DNA of 64,000 bases, from positions 62,001-126,000 of the forward strand of contig JAHLLH010000005.1 of NCBI GenBank assembly GCA_020444265.1. Direction: 5' to 3'. This document shows, piece by piece, positions 16,659-26,051 of the stretch. The DNA is from a bacterium (GTDB lineage: Bacteria > Electryoneota > Electryoneia > Electryoneales > Electryoneaceae). The notes under the pieces are model-generated. The model ran no database searches, was not told where the DNA came from, and worked only from the letters and a program-made list of their open reading frames with translations. A program made the position numbers and the translations under genes. Numbering within the stretch: the stretch's first letter is position 1; every line of letters begins with the position of its first letter.

Positions 16659-18665
16659 CTATTTCACCAGCATCACTTTCTGGATGCGGTCGCCATCGGT
16701 GGGGGTGGTGGCGCGAATGAAGTAGAGTCCGCTGGGCAGAAGCGAACCGTCGAAAACAAACCGGTGTTGTCCCGGGGAGGATCGTCCATGATGAAGCAGT
16801 GCTACCCTTCGACCCAATAGATCAAATGCTTCAAGGAGCAATGGGCCCGCGCTGGGCATCGTCACCATGACAGTCGCAGTCGGGTTAAAGGGGTTGGGAA
16901 ATACAGGCGAGACATCAAACTTGATCGGCATACTTTCTTCTGGAGCCAGTGAAGAAGTTTGGATTTCAGCACGTATATAGAGCCTTATGATTGGGTGGTC
17001 CTGATCATTGGTTTCAAAAATCAATGTATCAGTCAGGATTCCAGCTTCACGAGGTTGGCAGACAACAGATACATGTGAGGTATTAAGATCATCAATGCTC
17101 AATGTATCTGGGATATCAATCCATATCCCAGGACGAGGCTGGTTTTGCAGACTGATAAGCAGGTCATCCACCCCCGCATTGATAACCTCCCACTCCCAAC
17201 TTGCTGGTTCACCAAGAGATAGTGCGCCAAAATCACAATTAGTATCCTGCACAGAAAGAGAAGGTAAAAAGGTAGTAGCTCTCAGGAAAGGTAAATAGGG
17301 TACTGACGTATCCAGCAACGTATCACCCTGGCCAGCAGAATTGGTTTCAGGCTGAAATGGCCCGCTAGAATCACCCCAGTAATTGTGTGTCGCGATGACC
17401 CAGCTATCCACACCATTCTTGACTACGCTTCCCTGATTTGCTTCGAAAGAACACTCCTTTATTTCCAGTTGCCCCCTATTCCCAGGATACATCAACATCG
17501 AATATCGTCGAATCCCACCCGGGAGTAAATACTCTTTGTTGCCCCTTAGCAGGTTACTCATGAAAAGGATCTTTGACGTGTTGCCGTTTACCCTGTACTG
17601 GATAAGGATGGGCAGGTTCGGGGCACGATTTCCGATAAATTGATTGTTCGCTATTATGCCATCCGAACTGACAGCGAGGGCCGCTCCGCAGTAATCAGCC
17701 AGATTCCCAATAAACTTGTTCCCCTCAACCCTCACTTGATCATTGCCAACAAGGTCCAGGGCTCCTCCATAGCCAGGGGCACCTGCAGCATCATCACGAT
17801 AAGCTGAATTCAGTTCGAAGATATTATCTCGCACATGCACCGTATCCAGGAAGTGAGATTGCAAGCACGCCCCTACACCACTCACATTTTCGATAAAATG
17901 ATTTCCTTCGATGATCCACTGCCCTTCCTGGGTATCGGCATCGCCATCGAACAAAGTCACCGCACCATAAAGTGGTCCAGAGTCATTTCGGCGGAATACG
18001 CTTTTCTGCAGGCGGAAATTGGACGTACGACTTCCGATCGATGCAGCACCATTCATTGAAGTATTCATTCGAAAGGTGCACATATTTATAAACACTCTAC
18101 CCACATGCGCTGCTAAGGCGCCCACTTCAAATGTCGTCGTATTACTGTCGAAAGTGCACGAATGAAGGACCGCTTCCGTTTCCCATCCCTGGATATACAC
18201 TGCGCCGATGCCAGACTGATTGTTTCGAATGTTAACTTGATCCAATCTCAAAGATGGTCCATCGGAAAAAATGGCTGTCCCACTATCACTCGGCAGCCCA
18301 TAGCAATCCTGAATCGTTAACCCGGCAAGGGTAACCTGTTCGCTGTGATTCAAATGAATTCGGATCGCACGCGAGATGGGAAAACTCTGAGGACCGCGCA
18401 ACAGCACAAGACTGTTTTGAGTCGTATCACCAGCTAAATAATTAACGCCAGCTATGAATAGGCTATGCTCGAAAATGGTAATCGATTCATTATACACGCC
18501 TGGTGCTATGGCAATCGTATCGTTTGGCGAAGAATTAATAACTGCGGTTTGAATGCTTCTGTATTCTGAGGGAACATTGAGAACAGCGGCTTTCAACTGC
18601 TTTGGCAGTAGAGAAGCATAGCTGAATGCAACACATAGAAGAACAACCCTGATCCTAACGTTCAT
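16659..18665 (-). CDS. Secreted right-handed beta-helix protein with sorting domain (paralogue)
   Basis: 668 residues. A signal peptide (about 5-26) is followed by VPSEYRSIQTAV, matching the start of the neighbouring paralogue, then beta-helix repeats (N-N-x-F, C-T-F-x-x-N) to about residue 460. An ASH-like domain (NCDFGALSLGE) and a FlgD-like sorting domain follow: VFPNPFNPTA, DLLGRRVALL, PSGLYFIRA, IQKVMLVK. The body has diverged strongly from the 14109-16079 protein while the last 77 bases are identical. Transcription runs toward the small secreted gene. The ribosome site is weak. Confidence 0.85.
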   Translation of the reverse strand: MNVRIRVVLLCVAFSYASLLPKQLKAAVLNVPSEYRSIQTAVINSSPNDTIAIAPGVYNESITIFEHSLFIAGVNYLAGDTTQNSLVLLRGPQSFPISRAIRIHLNHSEQVTLAGLTIQDCYGLPSDSGTAIFSDGPSLRLDQVNIRNNQSGIGAVYIQGWETEAVLHSCTFDSNTTTFEVGALAAHVGRVFINMCTFRMNTSMNGAASIGSRTSNFRLQKSVFRRNDSGPLYGAVTLFDGDADTQEGQWIIEGNHFIENVSGVGACLQSHFLDTVHVRDNIFELNSAYRDDAAGAPGYGGALDLVGNDQVRVEGNKFIGNLADYCGAALAVSSDGIIANNQFIGNRAPNLPILIQYRVNGNTSKILFMSNLLRGNKEYLLPGGIRRYSMLMYPGNRGQLEIKECSFEANQGSVVKNGVDSWVIATHNYWGDSSGPFQPETNSAGQGDTLLDTSVPYLPFLRATTFLPSLSVQDTNCDFGALSLGEPASWEWEVINAGVDDLLISLQNQPRPGIWIDIPDTLSIDDLNTSHVSVVCQPREAGILTDTLIFETNDQDHPIIRLYIRAEIQTSSLAPEESMPIKFDVSPVFPNPFNPTATVMVTMPSAGPLLLEAFDLLGRRVALLHHGRSSPGQHRFVFDGSLLPSGLYFIRATTPTDGDRIQKVMLVK
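16660..16736. repeat. 77-bp perfect direct repeat, copy 2
   Basis: Identical to 14111-14187; the ends of the two paralogous beta-helix genes. Confidence 0.95.
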
Positions 18666-18838
18666 ACTAGTGCCCCATCAGAAAGCCATCAGATTGATAT
18701 CTAATATAGACACTGTATTCCACACCAGAGATAGATTCGTCTTGTTTTCTTTGTGAAGGACTAGCGATGATAAGCTGCCTGCAAGGCTGCGAGGAGGAAA
18801 TGGTTCATTCCGGTCAGGTCAGACCCTCTGATGCAAAA

Positions 18839-21181
18839 TCAGGTATTCAGATACCCCGCCCAGTTCTCCTTCTTCGATTTGCCTTTCGACTGGATCTTCT
18901 TGAGCTTTTCGGCGTGCTTGTGTCGTTTGTCGGCGATAGCGATCAGGGTTTGCTGGGCGTCCTTCTGGAGCTTGCCGTTGCTGCGCAGGACGAGTTCATG
19001 GGTGCCATCCCCGTGCATCTCCCAGCGGGTCATGTCGGGTCGGAGTTGAATGTCCAATAGCTTGCGGATTTCACCACGCAAGGCTTCGTCCTCGACCGGG
19101 ACCGTCACCTCGACACGATGCTCGAGGTTGCGACGCATTGCATCGGCACTGCTGATGTAATACTCCTCCTCGCCATCGTTCTTGAAGTAGAAGAGACGCG
19201 CGTGCTCGAGGAAACGGCCCACGATGCTGACGACACGGATGTTGTCCGACAAGCCTTCCACACCTGGTCGCAGGCGGCAGGTATCGCGCACAATCAGGTC
19301 CACCTTGACCCCCGCCTGCGAAGCGCGGTAGAGGGAACGGGTGATGTCCATATCCTCGAGGGCGTTGAGCTTCATCTGGATCAGCCCCTCACGGCCCTCC
19401 TTCTGATGTTGCACCTCACGGTCAATTTTGGCGATCAGCTCACGTTTCAACGTGCTCGGCGCCATCAACACCTTGTTGTATTTCCGTGTCGGGGTGTACC
19501 CCGTTGTCAGGAAATTGAAAATCTCGTTCAGGTCATGCGCAATTTCCTGGTCGCAGGTCAGCATACCGAGGTCGGTGTAGAGGCGTGCTGTGCCGGAGTG
19601 ATAATTGCCTGTCCCCACATGGCTGTAGGTACGGAATCCCTTGTGCTCCTTTCGGACGACGAGGATCATCTTGGCGTGTGTCTTGAAGCCGATGACACCA
19701 TAGGTGACATGGATGCCCTTTTCCTCGAGACGTGTCGCCCACTGGATGTTTGCTTCCTCGTCGAATCGTGCCTTCAGCTCGATGACCACCGCCACCTGCT
19801 TCTCGTTTTTGGCGGCAGTAATCAGGTGCTCAATCACCTTCGAATCGGCAGAGGTACGGTAGAGGGTCATCTTGATCGCGCGGACATCCGGATCGACACT
19901 CGCTTCACGCACGAAACGCTCCACCGAGTTTGAGAAGGATTCGTAGGGATGATACAGCAGGACCGGACCCTCATCACGCAGCACCTGGAAGATGCTGTTG
20001 CCATACTTGAAACGAGGGGGATCGATCGGGTAATGGCTCTTGAACTTGAGGTTGGGCAAAGGCAACTGGAAAAACTCCATCAGATCCTTCTTCCCCACCA
20101 TCCCTTCGATTTCGAAAATATCCTCTTCTGTCAACTCGAGCGAGTCCGCCATCATCCTGCGGTGCAGCTCGTTCATCGATTTTTCGACTTGCAAACGGAC
20201 AATCGGTGCAAACTTTCGGTCGCGTAGTTCGGTCTCGATTAATTCGAGCAGATCGTCCGCCTTCTCCTCATCCTTCTCCGTGTTCGCATTGCGAGTCACA
20301 CGGAAAAGGTCGCAGGAGACGATGTTCACCGAGGGGAAAAGGATGTCCAGGTTGTTGCGGATCACCTCTTCGACAAGGACAAATCGCTGCGTCTCCCCAA
20401 TCCGTGTCAGACGAGGAACATCGGGACCGACCGGCACCTTGACGCGCGCCATTGACAACTCACCATGCGAGCGGTGCTGGACGGTGACAAGCAGGTTGAG
20501 CGAGAGGTTGCTGATGAAGGGAAAGGGATGGGCCGGGCCGACACCCTGCGGAATGATCAGGGGGAAGATATTCTCGACGAACTGCTCTCTCAGCAGCTCA
20601 ACTTCCGCTTCCTCGAGGTCCTCGTAGTCGAGTAGATGGACATGGTTGCGCCTCAATTGACGCAACAACGCTGTGCAGATGTGCGACTTTTCCCGTTCGA
20701 TAGCCTCGATCAGATGGAAACACTGATTGATCTGCTCGATTGGACGGCGGCCGTCCGCACTGAGATCCTCGATTCCCGCCTCGACAAGCTGTTTCAACCC
20801 GCCGATGCGTTTCATAAAAAACTCATCGGTGTTGGACGAGACGATAGCGAGAAACTTGATCCGTTCCAGCAGGGGATTAGTGGGGTTTTCCGCCTCGAAC
20901 AATACGCGACGGTTGAAACTGAGCCAGGTGATCTCACGATTGAGGTAAAGATGAGGATCATTGAGATCCCACTCCCCGGACTCAGGCCTGGGTGGAAGGG
21001 GATCGAGTCCGGTTTCTACGGTGATCCGCTCAGCAGGAGGAGGTGGAGTACGCCGAGGAGCTGGTCGAACGGGTGCGGAACTCGCAAGAGCGGATGCCTT
21101 GACCTCATCTGAAGCCATCGCTTCCTGACGTTGTTCCAGATTCGTTGCCGCCCCGCCATCCTGCTGCACGTTCTCGTCCAT
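18839..21181 (-). CDS. ppk1: Polyphosphate kinase 1
   Basis: 780 residues. After a low-complexity, Pro-rich N-terminal extension of about 75 residues come the PPK1 domains: NREITWLSFNRRVLFEA, the helical middle domain, the link DEGPVLLYHPYESF, and two phospholipase-D-like C-terminal domains. The autophosphorylated His is in GFKTHAKMILV, and the second conserved His is in FLEHARLFYF. The enzyme reversibly moves phosphate from ATP to polyphosphate. sixA starts upstream with only 17 bases between the genes. The N-terminal extension is unusual; a later start is possible, but none has a clearly better ribosome site. Confidence 0.95.
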   Translation of the reverse strand: MDENVQQDGGAATNLEQRQEAMASDEVKASALASSAPVRPAPRRTPPPPAERITVETGLDPLPPRPESGEWDLNDPHLYLNREITWLSFNRRVLFEAENPTNPLLERIKFLAIVSSNTDEFFMKRIGGLKQLVEAGIEDLSADGRRPIEQINQCFHLIEAIEREKSHICTALLRQLRRNHVHLLDYEDLEEAEVELLREQFVENIFPLIIPQGVGPAHPFPFISNLSLNLLVTVQHRSHGELSMARVKVPVGPDVPRLTRIGETQRFVLVEEVIRNNLDILFPSVNIVSCDLFRVTRNANTEKDEEKADDLLELIETELRDRKFAPIVRLQVEKSMNELHRRMMADSLELTEEDIFEIEGMVGKKDLMEFFQLPLPNLKFKSHYPIDPPRFKYGNSIFQVLRDEGPVLLYHPYESFSNSVERFVREASVDPDVRAIKMTLYRTSADSKVIEHLITAAKNEKQVAVVIELKARFDEEANIQWATRLEEKGIHVTYGVIGFKTHAKMILVVRKEHKGFRTYSHVGTGNYHSGTARLYTDLGMLTCDQEIAHDLNEIFNFLTTGYTPTRKYNKVLMAPSTLKRELIAKIDREVQHQKEGREGLIQMKLNALEDMDITRSLYRASQAGVKVDLIVRDTCRLRPGVEGLSDNIRVVSIVGRFLEHARLFYFKNDGEEEYYISSADAMRRNLEHRVEVTVPVEDEALRGEIRKLLDIQLRPDMTRWEMHGDGTHELVLRSNGKLQKDAQQTLIAIADKRHKHAEKLKKIQSKGKSKKENWAGYLNT

Positions 21182-21198
21182 CGTCCTGCATCCCGCTG

Positions 21199-21723
21199 TT
21201 ACTCTTCTATAGAGATCTCATCTCGAAGCAGCTGGTCCATCACACGTGGAGGCAACATGTAGATCAACTGCCCCTCCCCCGCAGATGGGAGTCCATCAAA
21301 ATCGATACGGACGACCGCACCCTTTTTGAAACGGACATCGATTGAATCATCCCCGGCAAGGAACCAGGAGACCAGGGTCGACATCTGGGGTTCGTGCCCG
21401 ACCAACATCACCGTCTTTGCCGTCCCTGCACCCTTTTGCAGTTCGGCCTCGACTTCTCTCGGATGCTCCCAGGGGTGAAGCGACTCGGTTTCAACCAGCC
21501 CCGGTGTTCCAAGCCATTTGGCTGCAATCTCAGCCGTCTGACGTGCCCGGACAAAATCGCTAGTCAGGATCTGATCGACGGCCAAGCCCAGGGTGGCCAA
21601 GGCGGCCATGTGCCGGTTCAACCGATCCACACCCCGATTGGTCAGGGGTCGGAGACGATCATCGGGCCAGGCCGGATCTCCGAACTGTCCAGCCAAACCA
21701 TGCCGTAGAAGAAATAGACGCAT
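21199..21723 (-). CDS. sixA: SixA-type phosphohistidine phosphatase
   Basis: 174 residues of the histidine phosphatase (phosphoglycerate-mutase-like) superfamily. The catalytic RHG is in LFLLRHGLA, with SDFVRARQTAEI in the middle and the second His in LVGHEPQMS. The small size and absence of a cap domain fit SixA, which removes phosphate from phosphohistidine. It precedes ppk1 by 17 bases, a pairing that suggests joint transcription. PPK1 works through a phosphohistidine, but a direct link is not shown here. Confidence 0.85.
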   Translation of the reverse strand: MRLFLLRHGLAGQFGDPAWPDDRLRPLTNRGVDRLNRHMAALATLGLAVDQILTSDFVRARQTAEIAAKWLGTPGLVETESLHPWEHPREVEAELQKGAGTAKTVMLVGHEPQMSTLVSWFLAGDDSIDVRFKKGAVVRIDFDGLPSAGEGQLIYMLPPRVMDQLLRDEISIEE

Positions 21724-22130
21724 TCACCCGCCTGAAAGGTAGTTTGTAAGGTAGCACAAATTGTTACAGTATCATGAGATATTCATTAAAAACGGGGATA
21801 AACCTTGGGCTACAGCCCCTTCTACCCCCCGCGCAATTCTCTCCAGTTTCGCCAAACCGAACTCAAATTTTTGGATTGACCTGACAAAACACCACCTGAA
21901 TTCTCTTCGCGAAGGAATTGTCACAGAAGTGTCAAGTCTCTCCCGGAGCCAAAAAGAGAGACCTCTTAATGTTTAGCCTACACTCATAAACGGCAAGAAG
22001 TTAGGTCACGCAAAAGCGCTGAATCTCGCATGATTGTTTGCCCCTCCGTTCTATGTCTTCAGAAGTGAAAGTCTCGTCGTCGGTTGGAATTACCCCTCCC
22101 AAATAGGGAAAGGGATTGTGAAACTAATAA
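21724..22130. other. Non-coding gap between sixA and the first cytochrome unit
   Basis: About 400 bases between divergent genes. The DNA is AT-rich compared with the flanking genes and should hold the sixA promoter. I see no ORF or strong hairpin here. The regulatory elements of the first cytochrome gene begin at 22131. Confidence 0.6.
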
Positions 22131-22144
22131 TTAGGGTTCCCTAA
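22131..22144 (+). promoter_or_regulatory. Cytochrome-locus operator, copy A
   Basis: TTAGGGTTCCCTAA, a palindrome with 6-base arms around TT. It lies 4 bases before the -35 hexamer, the same geometry as the copies at 29942, 32693 and 35582. Confidence 0.6.
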
Positions 22145-22148
22145 CTTA

Positions 22149-22178
22149 TTGACTTCATTGGAATTAGGGGTTTACTTT
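22149..22178 (+). promoter_or_regulatory. Promoter of the 9-haem lipoprotein gene
   Basis: TTGACT (22149-22154), 18 bases, TACTTT (22173-22178). The weak -10 and an operator just upstream suggest activator dependence. The leader is about 70 bases. Confidence 0.5.
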
Positions 22179-22257
22179 CTGTCGCCAGAAGAAAGGCTTG
22201 TTCCTTTCAAAAGAACCTTTTTGTGGGTACGTGGGTTTGTCACAAGGGAGTAGAACC

Positions 22258-23718
22258 ATGAAGAAGACTCATCTGTTGGTCCTCTTGCTTTCCCTCCTCC
22301 TGGCCGTCGTTTTTGTCGGCTGCGAAGGCGAGCAGGGCCCCGAGGGTCCCCAGGGTCCGGAAGGCCCGATGGGCCCCGCGGGCGAAGATGCCACTGTTTC
22401 TGAGTACACTTTCCTCGGGAACATGGGCGAAGATTGTATGCATTGCCACAGCGGTACAGTTACGCAGTGGGAGAGCACTGGGCACGTGAATGCCTATGCG
22501 AATCTCGAAGAAGAAGATCGCTCGAATCTCTACTGCGTCAAGTGCCACACAACCGGATTCGATTCTGAAGTTGCTTTTGGCGACACTGAAATTGCCGAAG
22601 GCAACTACGGTCCGGACATGTACGGTTACGACGACTATGTTGGTGTTGAAGGCGAAGAAGCTGAGATGCGCCGTCACGCCCTCGAAGGCGTCCAGTGCGA
22701 AGCGTGCCACGGTCCCCTGGGCCCGACATTTAACGCGCACAGGCCGGAGATCTCCTTCTCGACGCACAACGATGCCGACGGCAACAGCACCTCCTCCTGC
22801 AACCCCTGTCACGGTGGTCAGCTGGAAGAGTGGCTGGAGTCCGGTCACGGCAACGTTGTTGATGCCGACATCGAGCTCTTCAACGAAGAGCACTACACGC
22901 ACAACCCGTCATGCGATGGCTGCCACACGAGCGAAGGCTTCATCCGCGAACATGATCCGCGTTATGCCGATTATGAGTTCCCGGAGGAGCAGAGCTTCGT
23001 CGGTTGTGTGACCTGCCACGATCCGCACAGCGCCGGCAACGCCGCCCAGATCCGTGACCTCGGTGACGAGCAGCTTAGCTACATCGCGGATGATGAAGGC
23101 GATGTCCCGACCATTACCGGTCTCGGCAATGGCCAGGTCTGTGTGCAGTGCCACCACGCACGTCGCGATGCAGCCAACGTCCAGGGTCAGATCGAAAATG
23201 GTTCCAGCCACTTCGGTCCGCACCACAGCGCCCAGGGTGACATGCTCATCGGCAACGGCTCGTACGAGATCCCGGGTTATGAGTACGCCCGCTTGAACGA
23301 AGGCTTCAACCACACTGGCGTCGAGAACGGCTGCGTGGGTTGCCACATGGTCCGTGATGCTGAAGTTCATGGTGAAGTTCAGGAACATGCGTTCCACACC
23401 TTCGAGCCTGAAGTTGGTTCCTGCACAAGCTGCCACAGCAGCATGACTGAGATCGAAGCCTTCCGTGCTGACCTCAATACGGAAATCACAGGCAAGATGG
23501 ACCAGATCGCAGTCCTCCTCGGCTACACCGATCACGTCGAGATGGAAGAGAACTGGGATGCAGACAACCGCGACAACGCAGAGCCTTGGCAGCGTGAAGT
23601 CGCCTATGCAGCCTTCTTCATCATTGGTGATGGCTCCATGGGTCTTCACAACCCGACCTATGCCAACTCGCTGCTGGACAACGCGATTGCGTACGGTAAC
23701 GAACAGGCCGCCAAGTAA
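22258..23718 (+). CDS. Nine-haem c-type cytochrome lipoprotein with collagen-like linker
   Basis: 486 residues from the ATG at 22258, which follows GGGAGTAGAACC. The signal peptide ends in FVGC, a lipobox-like site, so the protein is probably lipid-anchored. Directly after it come six Gly-x-x repeats (GPEGPQGPEGPMGPAGEDA), a collagen-like spacer. Nine CXXCH sites follow: CMHCH, CVKCH, CEACH, CNPCH, CDGCH, CVTCH, CVQCH, CVGCH and CTSCH. Additional His residues could act as distal ligands. The final 80 residues are haem-free and helical. It is a single-gene unit with its own promoter and terminator, and it probably sits on the cell surface or the outer membrane's inner face. Confidence 0.92.
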   Translation: MKKTHLLVLLLSLLLAVVFVGCEGEQGPEGPQGPEGPMGPAGEDATVSEYTFLGNMGEDCMHCHSGTVTQWESTGHVNAYANLEEEDRSNLYCVKCHTTGFDSEVAFGDTEIAEGNYGPDMYGYDDYVGVEGEEAEMRRHALEGVQCEACHGPLGPTFNAHRPEISFSTHNDADGNSTSSCNPCHGGQLEEWLESGHGNVVDADIELFNEEHYTHNPSCDGCHTSEGFIREHDPRYADYEFPEEQSFVGCVTCHDPHSAGNAAQIRDLGDEQLSYIADDEGDVPTITGLGNGQVCVQCHHARRDAANVQGQIENGSSHFGPHHSAQGDMLIGNGSYEIPGYEYARLNEGFNHTGVENGCVGCHMVRDAEVHGEVQEHAFHTFEPEVGSCTSCHSSMTEIEAFRADLNTEITGKMDQIAVLLGYTDHVEMEENWDADNRDNAEPWQREVAYAAFFIIGDGSMGLHNPTYANSLLDNAIAYGNEQAAK

Positions 23719-23752
23719 CACTGGCCCTGTCTGAGTAGTAGATCGTCATGGG

Positions 23753-23797
23753 GGGGCCGGACGAACCCGGAAGTGGGTTGTCCGGCCCCTTCTTTCT
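23753..23797 (+). terminator. Rho-independent terminator
   Basis: GGGGCCGGAC (23753-23762) pairs with GTCCGGCCCC (23780-23789), followed by TTCTTTCT. The inner part can add CCC/GGG pairs. It ends the 9-haem cytochrome unit. Confidence 0.9.
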
Positions 23798-23924
23798 GAC
23801 AAGCAAGCTTCACGACCCGTGGGGGGTGGATGAGCAAAGACTCAACCGTTCCCCATCGTTTCGTTTTACAGACCGCTTTCCTATCTACAAGAAAAACAGG
23901 AAGGCATAACGTCAGGTCCGAAAG

Positions 23925-25841
23925 ATGAACAACCTGTTCAAAGAATTTCTGAGCGCGCTGTGGGAAGTATTCAAGCTTCCTTTCTTTCTGGTCGCAGAAG
24001 GCTTTCGCCGTCTCTTCCGCCTCGGTTGGCGTAAAATCACGATGCTGACCATCGCTGCCTTCATCCTGACGTTTGTCGTCCTCTTCGCCTTTGTCGAGAC
24101 GACCTCCCAACCGCAGTTTTGCGGTTCATGTCACCTTATGGAACCCTACATCGAAGCGTGGAAGACCTCCAGTCATGATGAGATCTCTTGCATGGCCTGC
24201 CATGCGAAGGAAGGTGTTTCCGGCTTCATTGAGACTAAATTCACTGCTTTATCCATGCTGGTCAACTATGCAACGGGTCTCTACAAACGATCCAAGCCAT
24301 GGGCTGAGATTGATGACAAAAACTGTCTGCAATGCCATGAAACCCGTCTATTGGACGGTAAAATCACCATGGAAAATGGAGTTCACTTTGATCATACCCC
24401 GCACTTGACCGAGAAACGACGTGGACGACAACTGCGCTGTACCTCCTGCCATTCGCAGATTGTACAGGGCGAACATATTTCGATTACCCCGACCACCTGT
24501 TTCCTCTGCCATTTCAAGAACCTGGAGAAGGAAGATCGGGCCGAATTGGCAAGCTGCACCAAGTGCCATGATGCACCTACCGCCGACCAGGCGAAATATG
24601 ATCACACCCAGATCGCACAGCAGGATGTCCCCTGCCAGACCTGTCACCAACCGATGTGGCAGGGTGAGGGGCTCGTGCGCAAGGAACGCTGCGGTGCCTG
24701 CCACAGCGAGGTGGATCATATCGAGCGATTCGATGACCTCGAGTTTATCCACGAATGGCACATCGAAAAGCGCAAAGTCGACTGCCAGCGTTGCCATGAC
24801 CCGATCGAGCACCACCAGCCTGACCTCGAACAGACGGTATCCGGGAGTTGCTCAAGCTGCCACAGCGATCCGCATGCCCCCAAGCTGGCAATCTACAAGG
24901 GCCAGGGGTCCAGGTTGGTCGAAGGCGAGCATCCCGATGTGATGTTCGAGAGTGGTGTCGCCTGTATATCCTGCCACAAGGATCCCTTCTCAATGACTGC
25001 TGAGGCACGTATCGGCGACAACACCTGCGAACCTTGCCACGCAGAATCCTACAAGAAGTTGGCGGACAACTGGAAAGAGGGGTTTGGTCGACGGATCAGC
25101 ACACTCGAAAGGCGTCTGCGACAGGCGGGAGCCCATCCCAGGATCGAGGATGCACGTCATGACCTCGCATTGCTGAAGAGCGGCGGAGCCTGGCACAACC
25201 CGGAGTATGCACAACTAATCCTTGCTCAGGTTGAGAAGGTGTTGAACCAATCCGGTGTCGCCACCAGCAGCACAAAAGTGCCTGCCGGTAGCCGTGCGTG
25301 CCTCACCTGCCACAACGGGATTGAAGGCATCGAAGTCGGGACTGAGCTCTCCGCATTTGACCATTCCGCTCACCTGAGTGAACGCACTATTGTCTGCACC
25401 ACGTGCCATGTGGGCGGGGAGCCCGAGGATACGGCCCACGGCCGCCGTCGACCTGTCGAACAAAGCTGCGCAACGTGTCACCATGATAGTGAGGTTGCTG
25501 AAGCGCAAGACAACTGCGCCCCCTGCCACCTCCCCTCACGCAGCCTCTACCTGGGTGAGGTAGATGGGGTCGACTCCGCGCCAAGTCCGATGGCCGATGC
25601 TGCTATGGGTTGCACCGACTGCCATGATGGTAGCGAGGGCTATGCCTCCCCGACGGATGACTTCTGTTTTGCATGCCACGAGCAAGAGGTCATCGACGAC
25701 TGGAAATTTGTCCGCGGCGAGTTGGTCCGCGAACTGAAACTCCACCCCCCCGTCGCAGGACCGGGCATGCTGGCGCGAGAGGATCACGGTCGTGCGGTCC
25801 ATCATCCTGATCTTGCAAAGGATATCCTTGGGCTTGAATAA
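23925..25841 (+). CDS. Membrane-anchored 18-haem c-type cytochrome with NapC/NirT-like start
   Basis: 638 residues. A basic N-terminus is followed by one membrane helix (about 37-58) and then FCGSCHLMEPYIEAW, the NapC/NirT-type first haem region. Eighteen CXXCH sites are present, the last in CFACH near residue 583. A haem-free helical stretch (about 385-435) divides a 12-haem part from a 6-haem part. NapC-type proteins take electrons from quinol; here the haem chain is far longer than in NapC (4), so a periplasmic wire is likely. No shared operator is visible upstream, unlike the other units of this locus, and the ribosome site is weak. Confidence 0.93.
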   Translation: MNNLFKEFLSALWEVFKLPFFLVAEGFRRLFRLGWRKITMLTIAAFILTFVVLFAFVETTSQPQFCGSCHLMEPYIEAWKTSSHDEISCMACHAKEGVSGFIETKFTALSMLVNYATGLYKRSKPWAEIDDKNCLQCHETRLLDGKITMENGVHFDHTPHLTEKRRGRQLRCTSCHSQIVQGEHISITPTTCFLCHFKNLEKEDRAELASCTKCHDAPTADQAKYDHTQIAQQDVPCQTCHQPMWQGEGLVRKERCGACHSEVDHIERFDDLEFIHEWHIEKRKVDCQRCHDPIEHHQPDLEQTVSGSCSSCHSDPHAPKLAIYKGQGSRLVEGEHPDVMFESGVACISCHKDPFSMTAEARIGDNTCEPCHAESYKKLADNWKEGFGRRISTLERRLRQAGAHPRIEDARHDLALLKSGGAWHNPEYAQLILAQVEKVLNQSGVATSSTKVPAGSRACLTCHNGIEGIEVGTELSAFDHSAHLSERTIVCTTCHVGGEPEDTAHGRRRPVEQSCATCHHDSEVAEAQDNCAPCHLPSRSLYLGEVDGVDSAPSPMADAAMGCTDCHDGSEGYASPTDDFCFACHEQEVIDDWKFVRGELVRELKLHPPVAGPGMLAREDHGRAVHHPDLAKDILGLE

Positions 25842-25847
25842 GGAAGT

Positions 25848-25860
25848 TTGGGGTTCCTAA
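25848..25860 (+). promoter_or_regulatory. Cytochrome-locus operator, variant copy B
   Basis: TTGGGGTTCCTAA resembles TTAGGGTTCCCTAA with one base missing. It lies 26 bases upstream of a -35 hexamer, unlike the fixed 4-base spacing at the other copies, so it is the weakest member. Confidence 0.35.
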
Positions 25861-25886
25861 CTTTATACTTATTAACTACTTAGCTC

Positions 25887-25915
25887 TTGTACGGCTTTAA
25901 GATATTCGCTATACT
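25887..25915 (+). promoter_or_regulatory. Promoter of the porin-cytochrome unit
   Basis: TTGTAC (25887-25892), 17 bases, TATACT (25910-25915). This would drive the genes from 26052 to 29770 with a leader of about 130 bases. Confidence 0.5.
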
Positions 25916-26051
25916 ATTCACAAGATGTGGCGAGTACAAACAGGGTTGCACCCGCGAGTACAATTCCGGGAAATGATCAACCCTTCGAGATTCGTCACTG
26001 GTCGCCAGCAGTTGATCCGGCCTGGGAGCCGGGGTGAGGTAAGGAGGGAGT

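Noticed and set aside
18811-18825. CGGTCAGGTCAGACC, similar to the core of the 61.4-kb hairpins
   Set aside because: It forms no comparable stem; the match is short enough to be chance.
19118-19933. 271-codon antisense frame in ppk1
   Set aside because: Shadow of a well-conserved enzyme on the minus strand.
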